From NCBI GenBank assembly GCA_036006525.1, contig DASYPP010000040.1:62001-126000 (forward strand): a stretch of DNA of 64,000 nucleotides. Reading direction: 5' to 3'. Positions 16,313 to 25,570 of this stretch are shown in pieces. How positions within the stretch are numbered: the stretch's first letter is position 1; every line of letters begins with the position of its first letter. A program made the translations under genes and the position numbers. This stretch comes from DASYPP01 sp036006525. GTDB taxonomy: Bacteria; Gemmatimonadota; Gemmatimonadetes; Gemmatimonadales; GWC2-71-9. The notes beneath the pieces are model-generated. The model did no database searches. It saw only the letters and a program-made list of their open reading frames with translations, and was not told the origin of the DNA.

Positions 16313-17863
16313 TTAGTAGGTCTGCGGTTGCTCCAGTTCCAGCAGGAAGGGCGGACGGACCAGCGGCGGCGCGATCCGCATGACTTCCCAGGCCCGCCAG
16401 AGATCGGGCAGCGCCGCAATGACGTCCATGGGCCGGAGCGACCTGGCGCTGCTGCGCCGCGCGGCCAGGTCAGCGGCCCGCCCCAGCACCTGTGCCCCCA
16501 GCGCGGCGGCGACCTCGGGCTCCACGCCGCGGGCCAGCGCGGCCCCAACCAGGCCGCTCAGCAGGTCACCACTGCCACCGGTTGCCAGGCCGGGGTTCCC
16601 GGCCGCGATGGTGTGAATGTTTCGCCCGGTCCGGGCGACCACGGTCGGCACTCCCTTGAGTAACACCGTCACGCCGGACTGGTCTGCAGCATCGGAGGCC
16701 GCGCTCCAGGGATCGGCTTCGAGCGATTGGGCCCGCTCGGGGAACAACGAATGGAATTCGCCGGTGTGCGGAGTCAGGACCAGGGACCGCCCGGCTCCCG
16801 ACTCTCGCAGCTCCTTCACCTTGCCCTGGAGCACCGTCAGCGCATCAGCATCCACGACCGCGGACCTGACCCGGTGTAACACCTCGAGCACGAAATCCGC
16901 AGTGCCAGGCGCGCGCCCCAGCCCCGGGCCGATCACCACGGCATCGGCGCGTTTCAACAGGGTGTCCAACTCGGCACTCAACGGGAGCCTGATCTCGTGG
17001 CCCAACGTCTGGAGATCCGGCTCGGCGGTAACCAGGGCAACCACTGTGTCGGCCGGCGCGACCGCATGCACCAGCCCGGCGCCGGCGGCGAAAGCCGCTC
17101 GGGACGCGATCCGGACCGCGCCGGTCATCCCCGCGTTGCCTCCAATGACGACCACCCTGCCCCGGGAACCCTTGTGGTCGTCGGCCCGGAGCCGCGGCAG
17201 CCACTCGGCCGCGAGACGATCGGTCACCAGGAATGGCCACTCGGGACTGGGGCCCGGGTGCCCGATATCGGCGACCAGCAGGGTGCCGATCTCGTCCCGG
17301 GCCAGCAGATGCCCCCGGCGCGGTCCACCAAAGGTGATGCTGAGATCAGCGCGAGTCGGGAGATAGGAAACGCCGGTGGCGAGGTCCAATCCGGTGGGCC
17401 CGTCGATGGCGACGATCGGTAGGTCGAGATCCTGCAGTCGCGCAACCAGGGCGGCGACCGGTTCGCGCGGCGCACCTTTGGCGCCGGTGCCGAGCAGCGC
17501 GTCCACCAGCAGGCCGGCATTGGGCCAGGGACCATCGGGACCGACCTGGCGCACGCCGGCCGCGTGCGCGAGCCCCGCCATTTTTCGTTCCAGCTCGCTG
17601 CCGGCACCGGGTAACGGCGCGACCCAGACCGGGATTCCGGCCTGGTGCAACACCCTCGCCGCCACCCAGCCGTCACCACCGTTGTTGCCGATTCCCGTCG
17701 CGACGATCACGCCCTGCTGCAGCCGGTCACCATACCGGGCACAGATCGCGGTGGCGACGGCCCGCCCCGCCGATTCCATGAGCGTGGCCAGGCCAATGCC
17801 CGCGGCCTCGGCGGCGCGATCCCAGGCGGAAGACTGTTCAGGTGAAAGAACGGGAATTGGCAC
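16313..17863 (-). CDS. nnr: Bifunctional NAD(P)H-hydrate epimerase / ADP-dependent dehydratase
   Basis: A 516-residue metabolite-repair enzyme with both halves fused. Residues about 1-215 are the YjeF-type epimerase (GIGNNGGDGWVAARVLHQAG near residue 57, AIDGPTGLDLATG near 150). The rest is the ribokinase-like dehydratase that uses ADP to reverse hydration of NADH and NADPH (GGNAGMTGAVRIASRAAFA near 240, LTPHTGEF near 360, GGSGDLLSG near 430). The order and length are as in E. coli Nnr. Repeat element H begins immediately after its stop. Confidence 0.95.
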   Translation of the reverse strand: MPIPVLSPEQSSAWDRAAEAAGIGLATLMESAGRAVATAICARYGDRLQQGVIVATGIGNNGGDGWVAARVLHQAGIPVWVAPLPGAGSELERKMAGLAHAAGVRQVGPDGPWPNAGLLVDALLGTGAKGAPREPVAALVARLQDLDLPIVAIDGPTGLDLATGVSYLPTRADLSITFGGPRRGHLLARDEIGTLLVADIGHPGPSPEWPFLVTDRLAAEWLPRLRADDHKGSRGRVVVIGGNAGMTGAVRIASRAAFAAGAGLVHAVAPADTVVALVTAEPDLQTLGHEIRLPLSAELDTLLKRADAVVIGPGLGRAPGTADFVLEVLHRVRSAVVDADALTVLQGKVKELRESGAGRSLVLTPHTGEFHSLFPERAQSLEADPWSAASDAADQSGVTVLLKGVPTVVARTGRNIHTIAAGNPGLATGGSGDLLSGLVGAALARGVEPEVAAALGAQVLGRAADLAARRSSARSLRPMDVIAALPDLWRAWEVMRIAPPLVRPPFLLELEQPQTY

Positions 17864-17886
17864 AGAAGGAAGGTAACCCGCGAGGT

Positions 17887-18273
17887 CTAAAGTTCTGCCA
17901 CCCGATCCCAGACCCGGGCAGCACTGAACGCCTCGGCAAAGTGGTAGACATCGGTGAAGTCCTCCAGCCGGTCATTGGGCTGGGTCATCAGGAGCCCGGC
18001 CTCCACCAGGGCGAACACGATCCGGCCGAAATCGACGGTCTCCCTGATGTTCCAGTATCCCAGGACCGACGGGGCCAGCAGGCCGAACTGGCGCAGCGCC
18101 AGGTCGCGGCAGGCGCAGGACAACTCCTCGCCGGTGACATGGCGGCGGGCCGGAAGCTGATGCTGGAGGTATTCGATGGCCGCCAGGACAAACAGGTAGG
18201 CTCGCTCCGGGTATTTTGATTCACGGGAGAGGATGCGATCCAGCACGCCTTCGGTAAACTGCAGTTCGTTCAT
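17887..18273 (-). CDS. Minf_1886 family protein
   Basis: A 128-residue protein with features of the Minf_1886 family of unknown function: RRHVTGEELSCACRDLALRQFG, NIRETVDFGRIVFALVEAGLL and DFTDVYHFAEAF are in the usual order and spacing (each named stretch under 22 residues; the first at about 43-64). It is soluble and mixed alpha/beta. The stop of this gene overlaps the glyA region by the four-base junction at 18270-18273. No biochemical role is known for the family. Confidence 0.78.
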   Translation of the reverse strand: MNELQFTEGVLDRILSRESKYPERAYLFVLAAIEYLQHQLPARRHVTGEELSCACRDLALRQFGLLAPSVLGYWNIRETVDFGRIVFALVEAGLLMTQPNDRLEDFTDVYHFAEAFSAARVWDRVAEL

Positions 18274-19538
18274 GCCGTTGCCTTCTGCCGCTGCCCATAC
18301 AACGGAAACGCCGCCGCCAGTTCCGAGACTTCCCGGTGAACGGTCGCGACGGTGTCGTCATCGGGCCGCGATAGCACGGTGTCGATCAGGCCGGCGATAC
18401 GCGCCATCTCCGCCGTGCCCATGCCCCGGGTGGTGAGGGCCGGCGTGCCCAGCCGGATTCCACTGGTGACGAAGGGGGACTGGGGATCGTCGGGGATGGT
18501 GTTCTTGTTGACCGTGATGCCGGCCCGGTTGAGCACGTGCTCGGCCACTTTTCCGGTGAGGTTCTTGGGTCGCAGATCGACCAGCATCAGGTGGGTGTCG
18601 GTTCCGCCCGACACGATGGCGAAGCCCCGCTCGATCAGTGCCTCGGCCAGCGCCTTGGCGTTGGCCACGACCTGGCGTGAGTATCCCTTGAACTCGGGCT
18701 GCAGCGCCTCGCCGAAGGCGACCGCCTTGGCGGCGATCACATGCTCCAGCGGCCCGCCCTGGGTACCGGGAAAAACCGACTTGTCCACCGCCTTGGCCAG
18801 CTCGGCGGTACTGAGGATGAGGCCGCCGCGGGGCCCCCGCAGCGTCTTGTGCGTGGTGCTGGTTACCAGCTGGGCGTGGGGAACCGGCGAGGGATACAGG
18901 CCGGCGGCCACCAGGCCGGCGAAATGGGCCATGTCCACCAGCAGCATGGCGCCCGCTTCGTCCGCGATGGAGCGGAACGCGGCGAAATCGATGAACCGGG
19001 CATATGCGCTGCCCCCAGCCACGATGAGCCGGGGACGCTCGCGCCGGGCCTGGACCCGCACCGACTCGTAGTCGATCAGGCCGGTGGCAGGATTCACTCC
19101 GTAGTGGGTCGCTTTCCAGACCGTGCCGCTGTGGTTGACCGATGCACCGTGGGAAAGATGCCCGCCATGGGGCAGCGACATGCCCAGCAGCAGTTCGCCC
19201 GGCGGCAGGACCGCCATGAAGGCCGCGAAGTTCGCCTGCGCTCCCGCGTGGGGTTGTACATTGGCATGCTCTGCGCCAAAGAGCTGCCGGGCCCGGTCGA
19301 TCGCAAGCTGTTCCACCTGGTCGACGATTTCGCAGCCGCCATAGTAGCGGCGTCCGGGATAGCCCTCGGCGTACTTGTTGGTGAGCGGGGTGCCCATGGC
19401 TTCGAGCACGGCGCGGCTGGCGAAGTTTTCGCTGGCGATCAGCTCGAGACCTTCCTGCTGGCGCCGCACCTCGCGGTTCACCAGGTTGGCCACCTCCGGA
19501 TCGGTGACGCGCATGGGCCCGTCATGATCGAACGTCAT
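18270..19538 (-). CDS. glyA: Serine hydroxymethyltransferase
   Basis: A 422-residue PLP enzyme that interconverts serine and glycine with tetrahydrofolate as one-carbon carrier. Key parts are ASENFASRAVLEAMGTPLTNKYAEGYPG near residue 35 (split: ASENFAS and NKYAEGYPG), the PLP lysine in VTSTTHKTLRGPRGG near 228, and a normal C-terminal domain. It overlaps the Minf_1886 gene after it and the rpiB gene before it by about four bases, so rpiB-glyA-Minf_1886 form a tight unit. Confidence 0.97.
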   Translation of the reverse strand: MTFDHDGPMRVTDPEVANLVNREVRRQQEGLELIASENFASRAVLEAMGTPLTNKYAEGYPGRRYYGGCEIVDQVEQLAIDRARQLFGAEHANVQPHAGAQANFAAFMAVLPPGELLLGMSLPHGGHLSHGASVNHSGTVWKATHYGVNPATGLIDYESVRVQARRERPRLIVAGGSAYARFIDFAAFRSIADEAGAMLLVDMAHFAGLVAAGLYPSPVPHAQLVTSTTHKTLRGPRGGLILSTAELAKAVDKSVFPGTQGGPLEHVIAAKAVAFGEALQPEFKGYSRQVVANAKALAEALIERGFAIVSGGTDTHLMLVDLRPKNLTGKVAEHVLNRAGITVNKNTIPDDPQSPFVTSGIRLGTPALTTRGMGTAEMARIAGLIDTVLSRPDDDTVATVHREVSELAAAFPLYGQRQKATA

Positions 19539-19981
19539 GAAGACACCGGTTCCTCGATTTTCTCCACCCGCCGCTCGTGGCGACCGCCATCGAACGGAGT
19601 ATCCAGGAACAGGTGCAGGATCGCTACGCTCTCGTCGTCGCTGAGAAACCGGGACGGCAGGACCAGGATGTTGGCGTCGTTGTGACTCCGGGACACGGTC
19701 GCGATCTCCGCCGACCAGGCCAGCGCCGCGCGCACGCCCTTGTGCCGGTTGGCCGCGTACGCCATCCCCTGGCCGCTGCCGCAGAGCAGGATGCCCCGTT
19801 TCGCCTTGCCGTGCTCCACCATGGAAGCCACGGGATGGGCGAAGTCGGGATAGTCCACCGGTTCCGCCGACATGGTCCCCAGGTCGAGCGGCTGGTAACC
19901 CAGGCGGACCAGCTCCTGTTTGAGCCGTTCCTTCATATGGAAGCCGGCGTGGTCGGTACCAATGGGGATGATTTCAGCCAT
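19535..19981 (-). CDS. rpiB: Ribose-5-phosphate isomerase B
   Basis: A 148-residue RpiB/LacAB-family isomerase interconverting ribose 5-phosphate and ribulose 5-phosphate. It has TDHAGFHMKE near the start, LCGSGQGMAYAANRHKG near residue 66 (the active Cys and phosphate loop) and SRSHNDANILVLPSR near 98. Length fits the family. It is the first gene of the rpiB-glyA-Minf_1886 unit and lies just downstream of repeat element C. Confidence 0.95.
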   Translation of the reverse strand: MAEIIPIGTDHAGFHMKERLKQELVRLGYQPLDLGTMSAEPVDYPDFAHPVASMVEHGKAKRGILLCGSGQGMAYAANRHKGVRAALAWSAEIATVSRSHNDANILVLPSRFLSDDESVAILHLFLDTPFDGGRHERRVEKIEEPVSS

Positions 19982-19992
19982 GGCCTTAATCT

Positions 19993-20073
19993 AAGTGAGA
20001 AGTGAGAAGTAAGAAGTGAGAAGGGGTCGGGTGGCGGCCTTCTCACTTCTCACCTCTAACTTGTCACTTCTTG
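19993..20073. repeat. Paired tandem-word hairpin element C (GTGAGAA)
   Basis: Left arm 19993-20025 has GTGAGAA units; right arm 20038-20073 is the complement, 28 of 32 bases, loop only about 12 bases. The right arm contains the stop TGA (20064-20066) of the leucine-dehydrogenase-like gene. Confidence 0.9.
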
Positions 20074-21128
20074 TTAACGTAGATCTGGTTGAGCTGGGCC
20101 ACGGCCGCGATCCGCTCCTCGGCCAGCCGGTCCGCCGCAAGGTAGGTCGGGATACCGTCTCGCTTCGCGATGCCGAAGACCGAGAGGATCGCCTGGTAGA
20201 TCTCGCCCGCCTTCCGCTTGGCGCGTTCCAGTTCCCAGCCCTGCAGCTCGCCGTACACGTTGATGAGGCCGCCGCCGTTGATCACGTAGTCCGGTGCATA
20301 GCTCAGGCCTTTTTTCTCCAGTTCCACGCCGTGCCGTTCCTCGGCCAGCTGGTTGTTGGCGCCGCCGGCGATGACTTCCACCTTGAGCCGGGCCAGGGTC
20401 TTGTCGTTGATCACCGCTCCCAGCGCGTTGGGCGAGAAGATGTCCGCCTTCTGGTCATAAATCTCTTCCGGCTTCACCGCCGTGGCGCCGGTTTCGTTGA
20501 CCACCTGCTTCACCCGCTCCGGGTCGATGTCGGTGACGATGAGCCGGGCGCCTTCCTGCTTGAGGTGGAGGCAGAGGTAGTAACCGACCTTGCCGCAGCC
20601 CTGCACCGCGACCGTCTTGCCGGCCAGGCTGTCGCTGCCCCAGCGGGCCCTGGCGGTGGCCTTCATCCCCATGTAGACGCCGTAGCCGGTGACCGGCGAG
20701 GGATCGCCGGACATGCCCAGCAACCCGGCCACGTGCCGGGTCTCCATGCGCACGAACTCCATGTCATTGGGGCTGGTGCCGACGTCTTCCGCGGTGACGT
20801 AGCGGCCGCCCAGAGACTCGACGAAGCGGCCGTGGGCCCGGAACAGGGCCTCCCGGTCCTTGCGCTTGTTGTCGCCCACGATGACCGACTTGCCGCCGCC
20901 CAGGTTGAGCCCCGCCACTGCCGCCTTGTAGGTCATGCCGCGCGACAACCGCAGCGCGTCGGTGATGGCTTCTTCGGTGGAGGCGTATTGCCAGAACCGG
21001 GTGCCGCCCAGCGACGGCCCCAGCGTGGTATCGTGAATCGCGATGATCCCGAAATAGCCGCAGGATGGCTCGTGGCATAACGCGACCTGTTCGTGACCGA
21101 ACTCCTTCATCGCTTCAAAAGCATCCAT
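20064..21128 (-). CDS. Leucine dehydrogenase-like Glu/Leu/Phe/Val dehydrogenase
   Basis: A 354-residue NAD-dependent amino acid dehydrogenase of the Leu/Phe/Val branch. GPSLGGTRFWQYAS near residue 40 and MTYKAAVAGLNLGGGKSVI near 67 hold the substrate and catalytic Lys; the C-terminal Rossmann domain has TVAVQGCGKVGYYL near 183. It oxidatively deaminates branched-chain amino acids to 2-oxo acids or runs in reverse. The length (leucine dehydrogenases are about 360) and the PSCGYFGIIAIHD start favour leucine over glutamate dehydrogenase, but the exact amino acid is not certain. Its stop lies inside repeat element C. Confidence 0.88.
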   Translation of the reverse strand: MDAFEAMKEFGHEQVALCHEPSCGYFGIIAIHDTTLGPSLGGTRFWQYASTEEAITDALRLSRGMTYKAAVAGLNLGGGKSVIVGDNKRKDREALFRAHGRFVESLGGRYVTAEDVGTSPNDMEFVRMETRHVAGLLGMSGDPSPVTGYGVYMGMKATARARWGSDSLAGKTVAVQGCGKVGYYLCLHLKQEGARLIVTDIDPERVKQVVNETGATAVKPEEIYDQKADIFSPNALGAVINDKTLARLKVEVIAGGANNQLAEERHGVELEKKGLSYAPDYVINGGGLINVYGELQGWELERAKRKAGEIYQAILSVFGIAKRDGIPTYLAADRLAEERIAAVAQLNQIYVNKK

Positions 21129-21149
21129 GGCGATTCCTTGCAGACGAGT

Positions 21150-21211
21150 GAATTAGCGATTGAACGATCAGCGATTAGCCAAGGGATTCACTAATGGCTG
21201 ATCACTAATCG

Positions 21212-21217
<6 letters not shown>
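21150..21217. repeat. Paired tandem-word hairpin element D (TTAGCGA)
   Basis: Left arm TTAGCGATT...GATCAGC...TTAGCC (21152-21180) and right arm (21187-21217) are complementary with one indel and a very short loop. The right arm contains the stop TAG (21212-21214) of the hbd gene. Less purine-biased than the others. Confidence 0.85.
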
Positions 21218-22051
<834 letters not shown>

Positions 22052-22076
22052 GAGTCTCTCGCTATCACGTTGTTCG

Positions 22077-22188
22077 CGTATGGCATATGGCGTATGGCAG
22101 ATTGGATGAGGACCAAGATTCCGCTCGTAGTTGCCATAAGCTATACGCCATAGGCTATCAGCTATCAGCTTTCAGCCGTCGGCTTCTT
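22077..22188. repeat. Paired tandem-word hairpin element E (TATGGC)
   Basis: Left arm 22077-22104 (GTATGGCATATGGC type units) and right arm about 22131-22188, complementary over about 22 of 26 bases. The right arm reads past the stop TGA (22165-22167) of the CPBP gene, where the unit AGCTGATAGC is partly coding. Confidence 0.9.
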
Positions 22189-23061
22189 ATAGAGCACCAG
22201 TCGACTCCCTACGATCGTCACCAGGACCAGCACCAGCGTCGCCAGCAGGCCGCCCTCGGGGCCGAACGCCCCGCCGGTGAGCCACGCCCGGGCGCCGGGG
22301 TCGTAGTTGATCAGGGGAATCTGGAAATCGATGCCGCTCACCGGCGCATCGAGTGCCGCGATCGCCCAGTTCCAGCCCAGGTGAAACCCGACGGCAGTCC
22401 AGAACCCACCCGGTGCGAAAAAGGCGATTCCCAGCAGCAGGCCGGCCACGCAGATGTTGCCGATGCTGAGCGTGGTGATCGATGGATTGTTCGAATGAGC
22501 CAGGGCGAAGAGCAGCGCCGTCACCCCGATCGCGATGTTGCGACCTGCCGCACGATCCAGCAGGACCAGCGGAAGCCCCCGGAACACGATCTCCTCGGCG
22601 AACGCCGCGGGAGCCAGGATCAGCAGAGCGAGCCCGATCCGCTCGGCGTACGAGCCCGGTGTGGTGGGGTCGGATACCCACCTGGCTCCGCCAACTCCGG
22701 CACCCAGCACCAGGATGAGTCCCACGAAAATGGCGCCCAGGACAAACGCGACCGCAAACCCCCGCCCAGCTCCCCCGGCCCGGCGCCAGCGCAGGTCGGC
22801 CCACGAAAGGCGCAGCACAATGGCGACCAGCGCGGTCGCGACCAGGAAGCCCACGGCGGTGGCGACCCACTGGAGAAAGAGTTGGCCGGTGCCGGGGTCC
22901 TTCACCCACATCCAGAGAGTGCCGCCCGCGGCTTTCGCGCCGGCAAACGCGACGAAGCCGAGCAATTCGGTGAACGAAACCCCCAACAACCCGAAGGCGA
23001 CGATTCCCACCACTGCCCGGAACAGCAGCAGCCCGCGGGAGGGCGTCGCCGGATCGGTCAA
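22165..23061 (-). CDS. CPBP family intramembrane metalloprotease
   Basis: A 298-residue protein with about eight membrane helices and the three motifs of the CPBP/Abi (CAAX-protease and bacteriocin-processing-like) family: EEIVFRG (near residue 166), FALAHSNNP (near 200) and GFHLGWNW (near 232). It may process prenylated or other peptides, or act in self-resistance; the substrate is unknown. Its start overlaps the bioY stop by four bases. Its last codons and stop are part of repeat element E. Confidence 0.88.
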   Translation of the reverse strand: MTDPATPSRGLLLFRAVVGIVAFGLLGVSFTELLGFVAFAGAKAAGGTLWMWVKDPGTGQLFLQWVATAVGFLVATALVAIVLRLSWADLRWRRAGGAGRGFAVAFVLGAIFVGLILVLGAGVGGARWVSDPTTPGSYAERIGLALLILAPAAFAEEIVFRGLPLVLLDRAAGRNIAIGVTALLFALAHSNNPSITTLSIGNICVAGLLLGIAFFAPGGFWTAVGFHLGWNWAIAALDAPVSGIDFQIPLINYDPGARAWLTGGAFGPEGGLLATLVLVLVTIVGSRLVLYKKPTAES

Positions 23062-23630
23062 CGGGCGAACGACGGATGGCTGCGCAGGTGGGTGACCACC
23101 ACCGCAGCCAGTACCACCTTGATCACATCAGCCAGCAGCAACGGCGACGTTGCCTTGAGCGGAATGGTGAGGCCGCCCGACATGATGCTCAGCATCGCGA
23201 TACCGCCGGCATGGATGATCACCATGCCGAGGAGGCAGGCCAGCAGGCAGCGCAGGAATGCCTGACGGCGAGCCAGTGCGCCGGTAACCATCGCGGCGAC
23301 AGGAAAGGCCAGCAGGTATCCCGAAGTGGGGCCCAGCAACCGGGAGACACCGGGTAGCCCGATCGGCGCGAACACCGGCAGGCCCGCGGCACCGGCGGCG
23401 AGGTAGATCAGCAGCGCCATCAGGCCGCCCGCCGGTCCCAGCACGCCGCCGACCACCAGCACCGCGAGGCCCTGGAGCGTCGCCGGGACCACGCTCCCCG
23501 GAATGGGCACCATGATCTGGGCAGCGACCGAGACGGTCACCACGCCCAGGAGAACGCCGATGATGCCGGGTCGCGGTTTCGCGATGGCCCGGGAATCGGC
23601 GACGACGGTTGGAAGCTCGGTCATTTCCAT
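23058..23630 (-). CDS. bioY: Biotin transporter BioY
   Basis: A 190-residue S-component of the ECF biotin transporter, with six membrane helices. I chose the ATG at 23630, which shares one base with the stop of the thiolase gene (TGATG), instead of a longer upstream frame. Signature: PGSVVPATLQGLAVLVVGGVLGP with YLAAGAAGLPVF and GPTSGYLLAFP (the biotin-binding region in three parts). EcfA and EcfT are not in the window; BioY can also import alone. The link to the thiolase suggests supply for biotin-dependent acyl-CoA carboxylation, but that is only an inference. Confidence 0.94.
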   Translation of the reverse strand: MEMTELPTVVADSRAIAKPRPGIIGVLLGVVTVSVAAQIMVPIPGSVVPATLQGLAVLVVGGVLGPAGGLMALLIYLAAGAAGLPVFAPIGLPGVSRLLGPTSGYLLAFPVAAMVTGALARRQAFLRCLLACLLGMVIIHAGGIAMLSIMSGGLTIPLKATSPLLLADVIKVVLAAVVVTHLRSHPSFAR

Positions 23631-24817
23631 CAGGGTCGCTCCACGCTGAGGGCCACGGCATTGCCACCTCCCAGGCACAGCGTCGCGAGCCCGGTGGCGG
23701 CGTTTCGGTCCTCCATCTCATACAACAGCGTCGTCAGGACCCGGGCCCCGCTGGCGCCGATCGGATGACCCAGCGCGACGGCGCCTCCGTTCACGTTCAC
23801 CCGGTCCCAGTCCCAGTTGAGCCCCCGGCCGTCGGCCAGGGCCTGGACGGCAAAGGCTTCGTTGGCTTCGATCAGCGCATAGTCGTTGATGTTGCTGCCC
23901 GCCTTGCACATCAGGTTCTGCACGGCGACGATCGGGGCGAAGAACAGGTCCTTCGGTTCGCCTCCACCGGTGGCGTACTGGGTGATGCGCGCCATCACCG
24001 TGAGCCCATGACTCTCGGCAAAGGCCTGGGAGGTCACCACCAGTGCGCTGGCGCCGTCGTTGAGGCCGGGTGCGTTGCCCGCGGTCACCGTCCCCTGGGT
24101 GCGAAAGACCGGCTTCAGTTTGGCCAGGGTATCGGGCGTGGTGTCCTTGCGCGGCGACTCGTCGGCCGCGATGACGGTGGAACCGCCCTTGCCCTTGATC
24201 TCGACGGGGAGGATTTCCCGGGCGAACTTCTTCTCCTCCGTCGCGCGGACCGCCTTGGCATGGCTCTGATAAGCAAACCGGTCCTGCTCTTCCCGGGAGA
24301 TCCCGGCCTTTTCCGCCGTGTACTCCGCGTATTCCCCCATGTGGTTGTTGCCGAACGAATCCCACAACCCGTCGTGGATCATCCCGTCCACCATCGTCTG
24401 GTTGCCTGCCTTGATCCCGGTCCGCATGCCGAACACGTAGTGCGGTGCGCTGGACATGGACTCCTGGCCGCCGGCAACGATGCAGTGGGCATCGCCCGCC
24501 TTGATCGCCTGGGCCGCCAGCATGACCGCCTTTAACCCTGAGCCGCAGACTTTGTTGATCGTGAGCGCGGGGATGGTGCCCGGAAGCCCGGCCTGGATCA
24601 TGGCCTGGCGGGCCGGGGCCTGGCCGGAGCCGCCCTGGACCACCTGCCCCATGATGACCTCTTCGACAGCTGTGTTTTCGATCCCGGCCCGCTTGATCGC
24701 TTCGCGAATAACCATCGCCCCGAGCTGGGGCGCGGTAAAGGAGCTCAGGCCGCCGAGGTAGCGCCCAATCGGAGTGCGGACGGCGGAAACGATGACCGGG
24801 GTGGTAGCGGGATTCAC
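23630..24817 (-). CDS. thlA: Acetyl-CoA C-acetyltransferase (thiolase)
   Basis: A 395-residue degradative or biosynthetic thiolase joining two acetyl-CoA or cleaving acetoacetyl-CoA. The nucleophile Cys is in INKVCGSGLKAVML near residue 89; GHPIGASGARVL near 348 gives the active His, and LCLGGGNAVAL near 380 the second Cys. Length is standard. It neighbours bioY and, two genes later, hbd: a small C4 acyl-CoA group that could feed polyhydroxybutyrate or butyrate-like routes. No phaC is present here. Confidence 0.95.
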   Translation of the reverse strand: MNPATTPVIVSAVRTPIGRYLGGLSSFTAPQLGAMVIREAIKRAGIENTAVEEVIMGQVVQGGSGQAPARQAMIQAGLPGTIPALTINKVCGSGLKAVMLAAQAIKAGDAHCIVAGGQESMSSAPHYVFGMRTGIKAGNQTMVDGMIHDGLWDSFGNNHMGEYAEYTAEKAGISREEQDRFAYQSHAKAVRATEEKKFAREILPVEIKGKGGSTVIAADESPRKDTTPDTLAKLKPVFRTQGTVTAGNAPGLNDGASALVVTSQAFAESHGLTVMARITQYATGGGEPKDLFFAPIVAVQNLMCKAGSNINDYALIEANEAFAVQALADGRGLNWDWDRVNVNGGAVALGHPIGASGARVLTTLLYEMEDRNAATGLATLCLGGGNAVALSVERP

Positions 24818-24870
24818 GACGAACCCTTCAGTGAAGTCGCGGGGGAAAATAACCCAAGCGACGGACCGAC

Positions 24871-24953
24871 GGCAGATGGCGATGGGCTAATGGCCAATGG
24901 CATATGGCAAATCCAGAACCCTCTGCCATCCGCCATATGCCATAAGCTATTTG
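24871..24953. repeat. Paired tandem-word hairpin element F (ATGGC)
   Basis: Left arm 24871-24913 with ATGGCGATGGGC, AATGGC and ATATGGC units; right arm about 24921-24953 complementary in its core. The right arm includes the stop TAG (24947-24949) of the 96-residue membrane protein. It shares the words CATATGGC and TAGCTTATGGC with elements E and J. Confidence 0.88.
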
Positions 24954-25237
24954 CTGAAATAGACCAGGGCCGCGATCCCCAGTGCCCCAACGATAAGGGC
25001 CAGGAAGCGGTTCCGGGTCATGTCGATCAACCAGAAGGCGGCGCCACCGATCACAAACACGATAATGCCGTGGAGCAGCACCGGCACGGTTAGGCCGTGG
25101 ACCATCAGCCCCACGCCGACTACGACGCCGCCCAGGAGAAACGTCGCCCAGAGGGCTCGGCGGGTGCGGATGACCAGCAGCACCAGCAATGCACCGGCGC
25201 CGCCCAGTATCCACCGGGGATCGATCGGCAGCTTCAC
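24947..25237 (-). CDS. Small membrane protein, four predicted helices
   Basis: A 96-residue hydrophobic protein with four likely membrane helices at about residues 10-24, 31-46, 51-69 and 79-92 and a short cytosolic loop in between. No family I can name; composition (LLVLLV, GVVVGVG) is that of an integral membrane protein. Stop is three bases from the next start region, and it lies 3 bases after the 85-residue gene. Its end is inside repeat element F. Confidence 0.65.
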   Translation of the reverse strand: MKLPIDPRWILGGAGALLVLLVIRTRRALWATFLLGGVVVGVGLMVHGLTVPVLLHGIIVFVIGGAAFWLIDMTRNRFLALIVGALGIAALVYFSK

Positions 25238-25240
25238 CGG

Positions 25241-25498
25241 CTAACTCGGCAGACCCTTCGCGTTGGCCTCTTCCACGGCGAAGTATGAATTCCTGCTGAC
25301 ATGCCCCACGCTGGGCTCGATGATCTGCTTGACCGCGTCGATGGAATCCGCCTCCCAGACGCACACCGCCTGGGTCATTTCCTTATTAGGAAGGATCTGC
25401 AGCGCCTTGACGCCTCGTGGCAATCCCGGAAGGATCTGCTGGGCCTTCCCCCAGAAGGTTCGGGGGTCGGAGATCTGGTGCTGGATGACCACGAGCAT
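25241..25498 (-). CDS. Small soluble protein with ferredoxin-like-barrel character
   Basis: An 85-residue protein (MLVVIQHQISDPRTFWG at the start, then a repeated beta-alpha-beta look around VKALQILP and VCVWEADSIDAVKQIIEP). The pattern is that of small dimeric alpha+beta barrel proteins, which act as regulators, monooxygenases or muconolactone-isomerase-like enzymes, but no family is certain. It is upstream of the 96-residue membrane protein by only three bases, so both are probably made from one transcript. Confidence 0.65.
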   Translation of the reverse strand: MLVVIQHQISDPRTFWGKAQQILPGLPRGVKALQILPNKEMTQAVCVWEADSIDAVKQIIEPSVGHVSRNSYFAVEEANAKGLPS

Positions 25499-25570
25499 TG
25501 CACCTCCCTTGAAGGATACTGCCCGTTAACCAAGGCAACTGCACTCGCTGAAGCCGCGGAACTGGCTGTT